A stretch of 24,092 nucleotides of DNA from the NCBI GenBank assembly GCA_900771955.1, contig CAAGPW010000263.1, positions 1 through 24,092 of the forward strand. The letters are read 5' to 3'. Source of the stretch: Lachnospiraceae bacterium (GTDB taxonomy: Bacteria; Bacillota; Clostridia; Lachnospirales; Lachnospiraceae). The position numbers and the translations under genes were made by a program. The stretch's first letter is position 1, and each line of letters starts with the position of its first letter. The notes under the pieces are model-generated. The model saw only the letters and a list, made by a program, of their open reading frames with translations, searched no databases and was not told where the DNA came from. Shown in pieces: positions 14,873 through 23,585 of this stretch.

Positions 14873-16351
14873 CTATGCTGCCTCCTTTCGTACTTCCTGT
14901 TTCCGCATCTTTCGCTGCCTGAAAATACAGTAGATCACAATTCCTGCGATTCCGAGAATACCGAGGGCTACCGTTCCCCATTGTAAAACACCTCCGGCTG
15001 CGCTCATTTGAAGCTGTGGTGCTTCTATCAGAACCACCTCCGGCAGATCCTCCTTTTCCCGGATCCACAGAGGAGCTCTGGTGAGCAGCAGCTTATTCGT
15101 CAGAAACTGCGTGGATACAAAGGCCGCGACAGCCACGCCGATCTCTAAGATCGCTGCCTCTCTGGCAGAGCGCTTCTGGCGATAATACTTAAGCACTCCA
15201 CCCCCTGCCAGGATCAGTCCGCAGACCGCAGGAACCATAAAGATCACAGGCGACTGCATGCTGAAAGTCAGCACCTGAGATACCGCATTCCGGCGAAGCA
15301 GATCCCAGGGAAAGCTTCCGAGACTCAGCAGGATTCCCAGCATTCCGCACCAGAACAGGCCGGAAGGATTTTCTGTTTTTCCGTCTTTCTTCGACAGTCT
15401 GCCGCTGAATTTCAACCACAATAACAAGAAGAACAATACCGTAAGCGCCGGGCCGACACCGGTGGCAGCCGCTCCCTGGAATCCGTTGGCCTTATAATCA
15501 TAAGTAGTCCCCCCATGGAAAAAGAAGGTCAGATAGTGCATTAAGGATGCTCCTTTTTCCTGAAAAGGGCGGCTTCCCAGATATCTCGCCACATCACGAT
15601 ACGCCACAAGATAGCGAAGCAACGGTAACAGATACCACAGATTGCACACCACCGTCGCAATGACCGCTTTCCCCAGTGTCCACAGGCCTGCTCTTCCCAG
15701 CATCTGTCTGCGATAATAAATACAGCAGAACAACAGCACCAGCATTCCCACGATAAGGACCGCAAGCGAGGCTTGCAGCAATAAGGTGGCTCCCAACGCC
15801 AGAAGTATCCATTGGGGCAGTCTTCCTTCTCTTTGTCCCACAGCTCTCACTAGGAACAGCAGCAGTACCGGCAGAAAGGCATAGCCAAGTGCCTCACCGA
15901 TCGCTGCTCTTCCGTATAAAGTATCGATATACCACGGTGCCCAACAATACAACATGGTGCCGAAGATGCCGGTTTTCCGGTCGTGGAATGCCTCCTGGAA
16001 GGTCACATAGGAAAGCACCACACTAGCTGCATAAATACACATCAGAAAATAACGGTAGGAACTTTCCAGAGAAAATCCGATCTTTCGCAAAAACACCGGC
16101 AACAGCCAGAACAGATTTCCGTCCAGCCCCGCCGTACCATGCTCATACTGCCAGTTTACGGGCATGGCGATCCGGAAAATTCCTGCGGACAGATTCTCCT
16201 GTAACCCTTCGAGGCGCACCAGCTGATACGGAACCTCCGACGAATTCAGACAATAATTGGTAAACAGCGGAAGGGCTCCTGCCAGAAAAATGCCAAGCAG
16301 ACACCAAAATATACCCTTTTCTTTTATTTTCATTTTTTCTGTTATCTTCAT
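14873..16351 (-). CDS. PTPS-related membrane protein, shortened middle paralog
   Basis: 492 residues with about a dozen TM segments. It aligns by eye with its two neighbours: first TM (15-32), loop with VPYQLVRLEGL and GIFRIAMPVNW, then LYCWAPWYIDTLYGRAAIGE. It lacks the roughly 190-residue N-terminal extracytoplasmic domain and the long C-terminal beta domain ending in a YWRVAE segment. The shared motif D-L-G-(F/Y)-H reads E39-V-P-Y-Q43 here, so both polar residues are substituted. It may be a non-catalytic partner of the other two, or a diverged enzyme. The start overlaps the upstream gene by four bases (ATGA) and has its own AGAGGAA site. No frameshift was seen. Confidence 0.82.
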   Translation of the reverse strand: MKITEKMKIKEKGIFWCLLGIFLAGALPLFTNYCLNSSEVPYQLVRLEGLQENLSAGIFRIAMPVNWQYEHGTAGLDGNLFWLLPVFLRKIGFSLESSYRYFLMCIYAASVVLSYVTFQEAFHDRKTGIFGTMLYCWAPWYIDTLYGRAAIGEALGYAFLPVLLLFLVRAVGQREGRLPQWILLALGATLLLQASLAVLIVGMLVLLFCCIYYRRQMLGRAGLWTLGKAVIATVVCNLWYLLPLLRYLVAYRDVARYLGSRPFQEKGASLMHYLTFFFHGGTTYDYKANGFQGAAATGVGPALTVLFFLLLWLKFSGRLSKKDGKTENPSGLFWCGMLGILLSLGSFPWDLLRRNAVSQVLTFSMQSPVIFMVPAVCGLILAGGGVLKYYRQKRSAREAAILEIGVAVAAFVSTQFLTNKLLLTRAPLWIREKEDLPEVVLIEAPQLQMSAAGGVLQWGTVALGILGIAGIVIYCIFRQRKMRKQEVRKEAA

Positions 16352-18624
16352 GCGTTTTTCCTCTCACGCTTCTTTTCCAGAGTCACACCGACGATCAGTG
16401 CCAACAGGCTGAGGTAACTTACCGCCTCCGCCACTCTCCAGTACCACGGACTGTAAAAGGCCACGTGAACGGTTCCCTCATATCCGGCGGGAAGTTCCAC
16501 ACATACCGCATAATTATCGCTGGTGGTGATCGTCAGTTCCTGTCCTGTCACTTTGTCATATGCGCGGTAACCGTAATAATACAGAAGCGGCAATTCCACC
16601 GTTTCCGTCCGGTCGCTAAGGTTCCTGCCATACATCTCCGTCTTCAGTCCGTTCTTATGGTAATCCGTGAGTTCCACAGACTCTCCTGCATAAGGATCAT
16701 GCTGCCAGAACTGAGAAGCATCCGCACCATAGGGAAGATATTCCGCGCCGGCGATATAGCCGCTTCCCATCCCTTCCTCTCCGTATATCTGATAAGTGGA
16801 AGCCGTCTGCAGCATGTCATCCATCAGATAGATGCTGCTGCACAACGTTAATACCGCCATGGCCACAAAGTAGATTTTCAGGCCGCCGTTCTCGTACTGT
16901 CCTTTGATTTCTTTTGCCACAACACCCGCCACCAGCACGATGCAGACGGTTGCAATGGTCAGGAATCTGTTGGGGAACTGAATACTGGACACCAAAGTTG
17001 CTGTAATGCCGTTCAGGCTTTGTATCTTATCCCAGGGAAAAATTGACAGAGACATCCACAGGGAAAGAAGTGCAAAACCTCCGGCAATCTTCCCCAGCGC
17101 CTTTTCTTCCTTGCGTAAATGCGTGGTTCTGCGGAAAAAGAGCATACCTCCCCACAGAAGCAATGCCACTACCAGTGCAATGCCAAGTCCCATGGGCTGG
17201 CTGTCTCCCATACCGTTCTCCGAATAAAATACATTACTGCCGTTCCGGAAAAAAGTAAACAGCAGATGAGCCGGATACAGGCCTCTGTACTGAATGGGTC
17301 TTCCCGATACATGCTGGATCATAAAATCTCCCCGCAGCATATAGTCACCGAAAGGTACCAGGAACCAGGCACTCAGTAATACACTGTAGATGACGGTCTT
17401 GGCCAGCGAGCAGAAGGTCTCCTTCCGGAATACCTTTTTGATCAGCAACAGACACAATAAAATGGTAAATGTCCCCACCTGTTCTCCCGTCAGCAAGTGA
17501 GACTGTACCAGCCCGGTAAACGCCACGGTCAGCGGGATCCAGGAAAAACGGTATTCTTTATCGGTAATCTCCTGTGTAAACACCCGGTAAAAGCCATAAG
17601 CGATCAGCGGCAGGAACAGAATTCCGAAGGTCTCTCCCAGAGAACCGCAGATAAACGTTTTGGAGAGGCGGTATACAGACAGTGTGTACAGCATGGTACA
17701 TAACAGTCCAATATAACGCTCCTGAAATATTTTACGAAAACTATAATATGCAATCCCTACGGTAAGAATATTAATAAACAACATAAAAAGTCTGTAGCTT
17801 GTGACATAGGAAAATCCGATCAGCCGGAACAGGGCCCCCACATATAACAAAGTCTCTCCGTAAAAAATGGAGGAAGCATAGCCATAGCCCTGCTGCCACT
17901 TTGGGGCAATACGCACCGGGAACTGTCCCCCCAGAATACCGTCCTTGATCCCCATCATGCGCAGCATATGATATCCCAGATCTCCGCTGGTGATCATCGT
18001 ATCCTGCAAAAGCGGCAGGGACGTAACAAATACGATCAGCGCCAGACCAAAATGAATCCCCTTTTGTGCAACGGGGATCTTATATTCCCGGTCATACTGT
18101 ACATACAGGTAAAGCAGATCCGCCAGCACAGCAAAACAGAGTACGCAGAACAGAAAGAGTACCCACAAGCCGTTCGTCTTTACTATCGTAAGTCCGGTCA
18201 CCGTATAGCTGCCTTCTCCTCCGTAAGTCACCGTTATTCTCAGATCGTTCGTCTTCTGGAGCAGCCATATCTGGAAATCTGTCTGATGCAGTCCCTGATA
18301 CAGATGCTCTCCGCTGCTGCGAAGAATGCGGTATCCCGTTGTATCATCTTCCGCATTACAGAAATTCTTCATCTCGGTATCGGTATCATACTGAAGCTGA
18401 ATCCGGTATATACCGGGTGTCAGCGATATGTGGTCTATTTCCATATCCTCCTGATAGCTTCCTGTATTTACCGCTACCGTTTCCGTCGGATACTCATATA
18501 CTGCTTTTTTGCCAAACAGACCGATGATCCCCACCAGCAGGAGGATACCTTCTGCCAACAGGATCCTTTGGAATGACTTTCTTTTTTCTATCTGCAATGC
18601 CCTGATTTTCTGAATAAGCTCCAT
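16348..18624 (-). CDS. PTPS-related (GT-C-like) membrane protein, paralog 1
   Basis: 758 residues with the same design as the 772-residue paralog: TM1 (about 20-38), beta-rich extracytoplasmic domain (45-150), a block of TM segments, a second extracytoplasmic domain, and a last TM after SPWYWRVAEAVS. The first large loop carries D215-L-G-Y-H219, then MLRMMGI and QFPVRIAPKW, then LYTLSVYRLSKTFICGSLGE. Family as for its paralogs (PF10131, GT-C-like), acting at the outer face of the membrane, perhaps on a lipid-linked sugar. The start ATG at 18624 has AAGGAG. A TATAAT box lies 47 bases upstream, so this is the first gene of the operon. Duplication followed by divergence explains the three genes. 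Product unknown. Confidence 0.85.
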   Translation of the reverse strand: MELIQKIRALQIEKRKSFQRILLAEGILLLVGIIGLFGKKAVYEYPTETVAVNTGSYQEDMEIDHISLTPGIYRIQLQYDTDTEMKNFCNAEDDTTGYRILRSSGEHLYQGLHQTDFQIWLLQKTNDLRITVTYGGEGSYTVTGLTIVKTNGLWVLFLFCVLCFAVLADLLYLYVQYDREYKIPVAQKGIHFGLALIVFVTSLPLLQDTMITSGDLGYHMLRMMGIKDGILGGQFPVRIAPKWQQGYGYASSIFYGETLLYVGALFRLIGFSYVTSYRLFMLFINILTVGIAYYSFRKIFQERYIGLLCTMLYTLSVYRLSKTFICGSLGETFGILFLPLIAYGFYRVFTQEITDKEYRFSWIPLTVAFTGLVQSHLLTGEQVGTFTILLCLLLIKKVFRKETFCSLAKTVIYSVLLSAWFLVPFGDYMLRGDFMIQHVSGRPIQYRGLYPAHLLFTFFRNGSNVFYSENGMGDSQPMGLGIALVVALLLWGGMLFFRRTTHLRKEEKALGKIAGGFALLSLWMSLSIFPWDKIQSLNGITATLVSSIQFPNRFLTIATVCIVLVAGVVAKEIKGQYENGGLKIYFVAMAVLTLCSSIYLMDDMLQTASTYQIYGEEGMGSGYIAGAEYLPYGADASQFWQHDPYAGESVELTDYHKNGLKTEMYGRNLSDRTETVELPLLYYYGYRAYDKVTGQELTITTSDNYAVCVELPAGYEGTVHVAFYSPWYWRVAEAVSYLSLLALIVGVTLEKKRERKNA

Positions 18625-18670
18625 AAATACGGCTCCTTGTCCTTGGTTGTAATAGCCTATTTATTTTATC

Positions 18671-18699
18671 ATTATATAAGGGAATATGCAACAAAGTCG
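18671..18699 (-). promoter_or_regulatory. Promoter of the membrane protein operon
   Basis: Perfect TATAAT on the minus strand at 18671-18676, with a weak CGACTT (18694-18699) 17 bases upstream. An overlapping TTGCAT/TAAAAT pair is the alternative. Confidence 0.5.
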
Positions 18700-18749
18700 G
18701 CCTTTGCGCATAGGATAATCTGACGTTTACAGCAGGGAACAGAGCACTC

Positions 18750-20483
18750 ATGGATTGTAAGGAAATGATTCTGTCAGAGGACACCTACGACATTATTACA
18801 GATTTTTCCGCTTCGGAATTTCTCCAGGACGGAATCGACTGTTATGAAAGTATCGGGGAGGAATTCCTGATCCTGTATCTGAGCCGGCTGGGCATCCGCA
18901 GCCCGGAGGTTGATTTTTTCCCTTATCACAACATGCCGAAACTCTACGGACTGATGCAGCTGTCTTCCTCTGATGAGACTGTCCAGCCGCCGGGAGAGGC
19001 CCCTTTTGACCCGGCGAGCCTGATCGCCAGCGGCATCACGCAGGTACAGCGCCCTCCGCTGAATCTCACAGGACAGGGAGTGATCCTCTGTTTTATCGAT
19101 ACCGGCATTGATTACCGGGATCCCGCCTTTCTGGATGAGACCGGGAACAGCCGTATTCTGGCGATCTGGGATCAGACGGTTCAGACCGACACCCCTCCGG
19201 AAGGGTTAAAATACGGTTCCGAATACCGCAGAGAGGACATCAACCGGGCGCTGCGTTCCGAGGATCCTTATTCCATCGTTCCCTCCCGGGACGTAAACGG
19301 CCACGGTAGCGTTCTGGCCGGAGTCGCCGCCGGAAGTGTGGTGCGGCAGGGCAGCACCTATACCGGTGCCGCACCGAATGCCGATATTGTCGTAGTGAAG
19401 CTCAAAGAGTGCAAGCAATACCTGCGCAGCTTCTATCTGGTGCCGGAAAATGTCCCCGCCTATCAGGAAAATGACATTATGCTGGGCATCCGATATGCGG
19501 AGTCCTTCGTGCGTCTCTTTGAACGGCCGGTAGTCATCTGTCTGGGGCTGGGCACGAATCAGGGAGATCATGCGGGGAGTTCCGCTCTGTCCCGGTATCT
19601 TTCCTCCCTCGCGGTCCGCAGAAGCCGCGCCGCTGTGGTCTGCGGTGGAAATGAAGGAAATGCTTCCCACCATTATCATGGTATGTTAAACAGCCAGACT
19701 CCGGAAGGCACTACCCGGGACGTGGAGATCCGGGTCAGCGATGGCTGTATCGGTTTCTGGCTGGAACTCTGGGGGACTCTGCCGGATGCTTTTAACTTAA
19801 GTGTCCGCACCCCCGGCGGAGAGACGATTCCCGAGCTGAGTCTGGGATTACAGCAGAGTGTCACTTATTCTTATATCTACGAAAAAAGCAGAGTCACGAT
19901 TGACTCTGCTCTGGTGGAAGAAAATTCCGGGGAAGAACTGATCCTCCTTCGGATCCAGGATCCCACTCCCGGTATCTGGACGTTCCGCGTCTCTGCCTCC
20001 GGCAGCTTATACAACGGCAGTTTTCATATGTGGCTGCCCATCACGGAATTCTTAAACGTTCCGGTGTATTTTCTGAACCCTGACCCTTATATGACTCTCA
20101 CGGAACCTTCCATGGCTCCGGAGGTCCTGAGTGTCTCTACCTACAATGCGGAAAATAACAGCTTCTACGTGGAATCCGGCAGAGGCTTCGGGCGCACGGG
20201 ACAGATCCGTCCGGATCTGGCGGCTCCCGGTGTCAATGTCTCCACGATCCGCGGCCGCCGCACAGGAAGCAGTCTGGCCGCCGCCATCACCGCCGGCGCC
20301 GTGGCCCAGTTTTTCCAGTGGGCTGTCATTGAAGGTAACAACCGTCTGGCAGAAAGCCGGGAGATCCGCAGTTACTTCATCCGCGGTGCCCTGCGCACTC
20401 CCGGGCTGTCCTATCCCAACCGGGACTGGGGCTATGGCCGCTTGAATCTGGAAGAGACCTTCAATGCCCTGCTGCGGTTATAG
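18750..20483 (+). CDS. Subtilisin-like serine protease (S8, Csp-like)
   Basis: 577 residues without a signal peptide. The triad is visible: D117 in VILCFIDTGID, H185 in DVNGHGSVLAGVAAG, and S508 in RTGSSLAAAITAGA. Residues 1-90 look like a prodomain (EFLQDGIDCYESIGEEFLIL). Residues about 290-470 form a jelly-roll-like insert between His and Ser. Size, lack of signal and insert match the Csp-type subtilases of clostridia, which in some species activate spore cortex lysis at germination; many Lachnospiraceae carry several copies with unknown roles. The catalytic residues are intact, so it is not a CspC-type pseudoprotease. The ribosome site before ATG 18750 is weak; an internal start at MILSEDTYD is possible. 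It is transcribed divergently from the membrane operon. Confidence 0.9.
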   Translation: MDCKEMILSEDTYDIITDFSASEFLQDGIDCYESIGEEFLILYLSRLGIRSPEVDFFPYHNMPKLYGLMQLSSSDETVQPPGEAPFDPASLIASGITQVQRPPLNLTGQGVILCFIDTGIDYRDPAFLDETGNSRILAIWDQTVQTDTPPEGLKYGSEYRREDINRALRSEDPYSIVPSRDVNGHGSVLAGVAAGSVVRQGSTYTGAAPNADIVVVKLKECKQYLRSFYLVPENVPAYQENDIMLGIRYAESFVRLFERPVVICLGLGTNQGDHAGSSALSRYLSSLAVRRSRAAVVCGGNEGNASHHYHGMLNSQTPEGTTRDVEIRVSDGCIGFWLELWGTLPDAFNLSVRTPGGETIPELSLGLQQSVTYSYIYEKSRVTIDSALVEENSGEELILLRIQDPTPGIWTFRVSASGSLYNGSFHMWLPITEFLNVPVYFLNPDPYMTLTEPSMAPEVLSVSTYNAENNSFYVESGRGFGRTGQIRPDLAAPGVNVSTIRGRRTGSSLAAAITAGAVAQFFQWAVIEGNNRLAESREIRSYFIRGALRTPGLSYPNRDWGYGRLNLEETFNALLRL

Positions 20484-20720
20484 TCAGATGATCTCCTGCA
20501 GCGCATAGACCGGCTGTACCCCGCAGACACCGTTGATCTTACGCACGCTGCGCTCCAGTTTTTCCAGTTCCTTTTCTGAGGTTACATCCGCTTTGACGAG
20601 GAAATCATATTCCCCCTCCACCTGATAGCAGGAGGTAACCTCCGGCTGCTGCCGCATTCTGTCCATAAATCCTGCATGATATTTTTTATGCTGTATCGTA
20701 ACTTCCAAAAACACTTCCAT
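20484..20720 (-). CDS. Stand-alone Lrp/AsnC effector (RAM) domain protein
   Basis: 78 residues with the ligand-binding fold of Lrp/AsnC regulators (VFLEVTIQ, then VTSCYQVEGEYDFLVKADV, then INGVCGVQPVYALQE) and no helix-turn-helix. Single-domain proteins of this type form dimers or larger rings and may bind amino acids or modulate full-length Lrp proteins. The start has a good AGAGGTGG site. Its stop codon (TGA) abuts the stop codon (TAG) of the subtilase with no bases between. Its promoter lies at 20819-20847, with a palindrome upstream and a strong hairpin in the leader, so its expression is probably regulated. Target unknown. Confidence 0.85.
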   Translation of the reverse strand: MEVFLEVTIQHKKYHAGFMDRMRQQPEVTSCYQVEGEYDFLVKADVTSEKELEKLERSVRKINGVCGVQPVYALQEII

Positions 20721-20771
20721 AAGCCACCTCTTTTCCCAAGTTTTTCACTCGTTCACCATATACGCAAAAGA

Positions 20772-20801
20772 GGAAAGACACCGCATCCACGATATCTTTC
20801 C
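20772..20801 (-). terminator. Terminator or attenuator ahead of the Lrp-like gene
   Basis: GGAAAGATATCG pairs with TGC-side bases to give a 12-bp stem around TGGATG on the minus strand, followed by TCTTTT. Two pairs are G-U only on this strand, so it works leftward. It lies downstream of the Lrp-like gene's promoter and may end transcription early, or stop readthrough from the metal operon. Confidence 0.6.
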
Positions 20802-20818
20802 TCTCTGAAAGTGATTGC

Positions 20819-20847
20819 ATCATACCATATTCTGTCTGCACTTACAA
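20819..20847 (-). promoter_or_regulatory. Promoter of the Lrp-like gene
   Basis: TTGTAA (20842-20847), a 17-base spacer and TATGAT (20819-20824) on the minus strand. Predicted transcription start is near 20812, leaving a leader of about 90 bases that contains the 20772-20801 hairpin. Confidence 0.6.
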
Positions 20848-20851
20848 GTCG

Positions 20852-20870
20852 TCTGATAAATCTTATCAGA
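20852..20870. promoter_or_regulatory. Palindrome upstream of the Lrp-like promoter
   Basis: TCTGATAA and TTATCAGA form a perfect 8-bp inverted repeat around ATC, ending 5 bases before the -35 box. The position suits an activator or repressor site. On the minus strand it is not followed by a U tract. Confidence 0.45.
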
Positions 20871-20918
20871 ATTTTAATATTTCGGACAATATATCTTGCC
20901 GTTTTGTACGCTATGCGC

Positions 20919-21674
20919 TTATTTGGCATCCGTTTTGGAAAAAATTCTCGCATAGCCAAAAGGCAATGGACGATCCGTCATATCCGCAAAACGCAGTGGG
21001 AAAGTCTCCTTCTCCTCCATGCGGTTCGGACAGTCTCTCCTGCCGCATCCCAGACAGATCCCGGCGCATCGGGTAAAAGCATCCTCTGTCAGTTCCGCGT
21101 AAAATACCACACTTTTCTTCGGAATCATGCAGTAAGCTTCATTACAGGTAATGGGCATCTGCAATTCTTCCAACAAAGTCGGCAGATTTTCCAGACACAG
21201 CCGATTGTGTAATTTCTGATCGGAAGTCCGGGCTTCCATAGTCTCTGATCCGGGAGTCCCTGCCTTCGGACTCTCCGATCCCAGGAAATGCAGTCTGGCC
21301 ACATGCAGATCCCTGTGAGCGGCCACCCACTCCGTATAGGCCTGATAGCTTTTTAATAATAATTCGCTGGACAGCACCTCGATCATATAGCTTTCTGTCA
21401 GATGACCATCTCGCAAATACTTTTCCTGCAGATCATCGATCCCTTTTCCCAATGTAATGCCAACAGCCAGAAAAGACCGTTCCCCCGGGGGAATAGTCTC
21501 TTCACAATCTCTGTCCTGCCATCCCGCCTCCGTCTCCAGACAGGGGACCATCTGTTGTGCTATCTGTTGCAGATTGGGATATTCTTCCGGATCATAATGA
21601 TATTTTTTCATGACACCGTGCAGGAATTGTTCGTTCCTGCACAGTGTCGTAATCTCTGAAAATAATTGCTGCAT
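20919..21674 (-). CDS. MetH-activation-domain-like protein with Cys cluster
   Basis: 251 residues. The middle part (AVGITLGKGIDDLQEKYLRD, then ESYMIEVLSSELLLKS) and the later CMIPKKSVVFYAEL fit the fold of B12-dependent methionine synthase activation-domain proteins found in clostridia. Near the end are C203, C207, C210 and C215 in a C-x3-C-x2-C-x4-C arrangement followed by PNR, which could hold a metal or Fe-S cluster. A Gly/Ser/Pro-rich linker lies at about 130-150. The gene begins 15 bases after the metal ATPase stop with a GGGTGAGA site, so it is the third gene of that operon. A role in cobamide-dependent methyl transfer is inferred from resemblance only; the operon context suggests a metal link. 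Confidence 0.55.
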   Translation of the reverse strand: MQQLFSEITTLCRNEQFLHGVMKKYHYDPEEYPNLQQIAQQMVPCLETEAGWQDRDCEETIPPGERSFLAVGITLGKGIDDLQEKYLRDGHLTESYMIEVLSSELLLKSYQAYTEWVAAHRDLHVARLHFLGSESPKAGTPGSETMEARTSDQKLHNRLCLENLPTLLEELQMPITCNEAYCMIPKKSVVFYAELTEDAFTRCAGICLGCGRRDCPNRMEEKETFPLRFADMTDRPLPFGYARIFSKTDAK

Positions 21675-21689
21675 TCTCTCACCCGCTGT

Positions 21690-23561
21690 TTAGTCCTGTT
21701 TTACATGCAGGCATCTCACAGCGTTGAGAACAGCCAGTACCATAACTCCTACGTCTGCGAAGATAGCGACCCACATGTTGGCGATACCCAGCGCACCCAG
21801 GATCAGGCAGATGGCCTTGACTGCCAGCGCAAATACGATGTTCTCGTAGACGATGCGCAGACATTTCCGGGAGATCCTCATGGCCAGAGCGATCTTGGCG
21901 GGGTTGTCATCCATCAGGACCACATCTGCCGCTTCAATGGCCGCGTCGGAGCCAAGTGCTCCCATGGCGATACCGATATCCGCACGGGACAGTACCGGTG
22001 CATCGTTGATGCCGTCGCCTACGAAGGCCAGTTTTTCCTTCTCGCTCTTACCCTGTAACAACTTCTCTACGCAGCTTACCTTGTCTGCGGGAAGCAGTTC
22101 GCTGTGTACCTCATCCAATTTTAACTCACCGGCCACATGTTCTGCAACTGTTTTGCTGTCACCGGTCAGCATAACGCATTTCTTCACACCGGAATTCTTC
22201 AGAGAGCGAATAGCTTCCTTCGCACCATCCTTGATCACATCGGAGATCAGGATGTATCCGGCATACTTACCATCTACCGCTACATGGACAACCGTGCCAA
22301 CACCGGTATTTTCCGTATAGGCCAGATGCAGGCTCTTCATCAGTTTCGCATTACCGGCGGCTACCTGTCTGCCGTTTACTTTAGCGGTAACACCGTGTCC
22401 GCTGATCTCTTCCACATCACTTACGTTGGAAGCCTCCAGCTCCTTGCCGTAAGCAGTTTTCAGGCTCTTGCTGATGGGATGGCTGGAATAACTCTCCGCA
22501 TAAGCGGCATATTCCAACAGTTCCTCCTCTGTAAAACCCTTGCTGGGGTAAATGCCTGTTACATCAAATACACCCTTGGTCAGGGTACCGGTCTTATCAA
22601 ATACTACATATTTCGTCTCAGACAGCGCTTCCAGGTAGTTGGAACCTTTTACCAGAATACCACAGGCACTTGCTGCTCCGATTCCACCGAAGAAAGAGAG
22701 GGGAATGGAAATAACCAGTGCGCAGGGGCAGCTGATTACCAGGAAGGTCAGAGCACGGATGATCCAGGTGCTCCAGGCTGCCGGGTTGCCCATGATCAGG
22801 TTGATCACAGGAGGCAGGATCGCCAGTGCCAGTGCACTGTAACAGACTGCCGGGGTATAATATCTCGCGAACTTCGTAATAAAGTTCTCGGACTTGGACT
22901 TCTTCATGCTGGAGTTCTCTACCAGATCCAGGATCTTGGATACGGTGGATTCTCCGAATTCCTTGGTAGTACGGATCTTTAAAAGGCCGGTCAGATTCAC
23001 ACAGCCGCTGATCACATCCTGATCCACCGTGATCTCTCTGGGAACGCTCTCACCGGTCAGAGCACTGGTATTCAGCGTGGAAGTTCCTTCCACTACCACA
23101 CCGTCGATGGGAACTTTCTCACCGGGGCGTACCACGATCACGGTTCCGATCTCTACATCGTCGGGATCTACCTGCTCTAAGCTGCCGTCCTCCGCCTCAA
23201 TGTTGGCATAATCCGGACGGATATCCATCAGGGCGCTGATGTTCTGACGGCTCTTGCCCACGGCTACCGCCTGGAACAGTTCACCGATCTGGTAGAACAG
23301 CATAACGGCCACACCTTCGGAATATTCTCCCAGTCCCATGGCACCTACCGTAGCCACCGCCATCAGGAAGTTCTCGTCAAACACTTCTCCGTGCATGATG
23401 CCCAGTACTGCTTTTCTGAGAATATCATAGCCGATCACCGCATAGGGGATCAGGTACAACAGACCCAGCCAGATACCTTCCAGAGGTACAAAATGCAAAA
23501 TGATTAATAATACTGCCGCCACAATAATGCGGACCAGTACTTTTTTCTGTTTCTTTGTCAT
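21690..23561 (-). CDS. cadA: P1B-2-type metal-exporting ATPase (Zn/Cd/Pb)
   Basis: 623 residues. It pumps divalent soft metals out of the cell using ATP. Visible elements: TGES actuator motif (169-172), transmembrane CPC (278-280) in ISCPCALVISIP, phosphorylated D322 in DKTGTLTKG, the HP pair (361-362) in SSHPISKS, GDGIND (515-520), and a last TM with FADVGVM. CPC plus the Asp-x-Gly in TM8 is the P1B-2 signature for Zn2+/Cd2+/Pb2+, against copper pumps, which have other TM8 residues. The protein has no N-terminal heavy-metal domain of its own; that domain is encoded separately just upstream. The start has GAGGAAG. The operon carries an ArsR/SmtB-type operator at its promoter. Metal choice is inferred. 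Confidence 0.92.
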   Translation of the reverse strand: MTKKQKKVLVRIIVAAVLLIILHFVPLEGIWLGLLYLIPYAVIGYDILRKAVLGIMHGEVFDENFLMAVATVGAMGLGEYSEGVAVMLFYQIGELFQAVAVGKSRQNISALMDIRPDYANIEAEDGSLEQVDPDDVEIGTVIVVRPGEKVPIDGVVVEGTSTLNTSALTGESVPREITVDQDVISGCVNLTGLLKIRTTKEFGESTVSKILDLVENSSMKKSKSENFITKFARYYTPAVCYSALALAILPPVINLIMGNPAAWSTWIIRALTFLVISCPCALVISIPLSFFGGIGAASACGILVKGSNYLEALSETKYVVFDKTGTLTKGVFDVTGIYPSKGFTEEELLEYAAYAESYSSHPISKSLKTAYGKELEASNVSDVEEISGHGVTAKVNGRQVAAGNAKLMKSLHLAYTENTGVGTVVHVAVDGKYAGYILISDVIKDGAKEAIRSLKNSGVKKCVMLTGDSKTVAEHVAGELKLDEVHSELLPADKVSCVEKLLQGKSEKEKLAFVGDGINDAPVLSRADIGIAMGALGSDAAIEAADVVLMDDNPAKIALAMRISRKCLRIVYENIVFALAVKAICLILGALGIANMWVAIFADVGVMVLAVLNAVRCLHVKQD

Positions 23562-23585
23562 AGCTTCCTCTTTTCTGAGAGCATC

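Noticed and set aside
17968..18576. Plus-strand open frame of 202 codons opposite the 758-residue membrane protein
   Set aside because: Same reason: shadow of a well-supported gene with TM pattern and shared motif.
22137..22982. Plus frame of 281 codons opposite the metal ATPase
   Set aside because: Shadow of the ATPase gene, which has every P-type motif in frame on the other strand.
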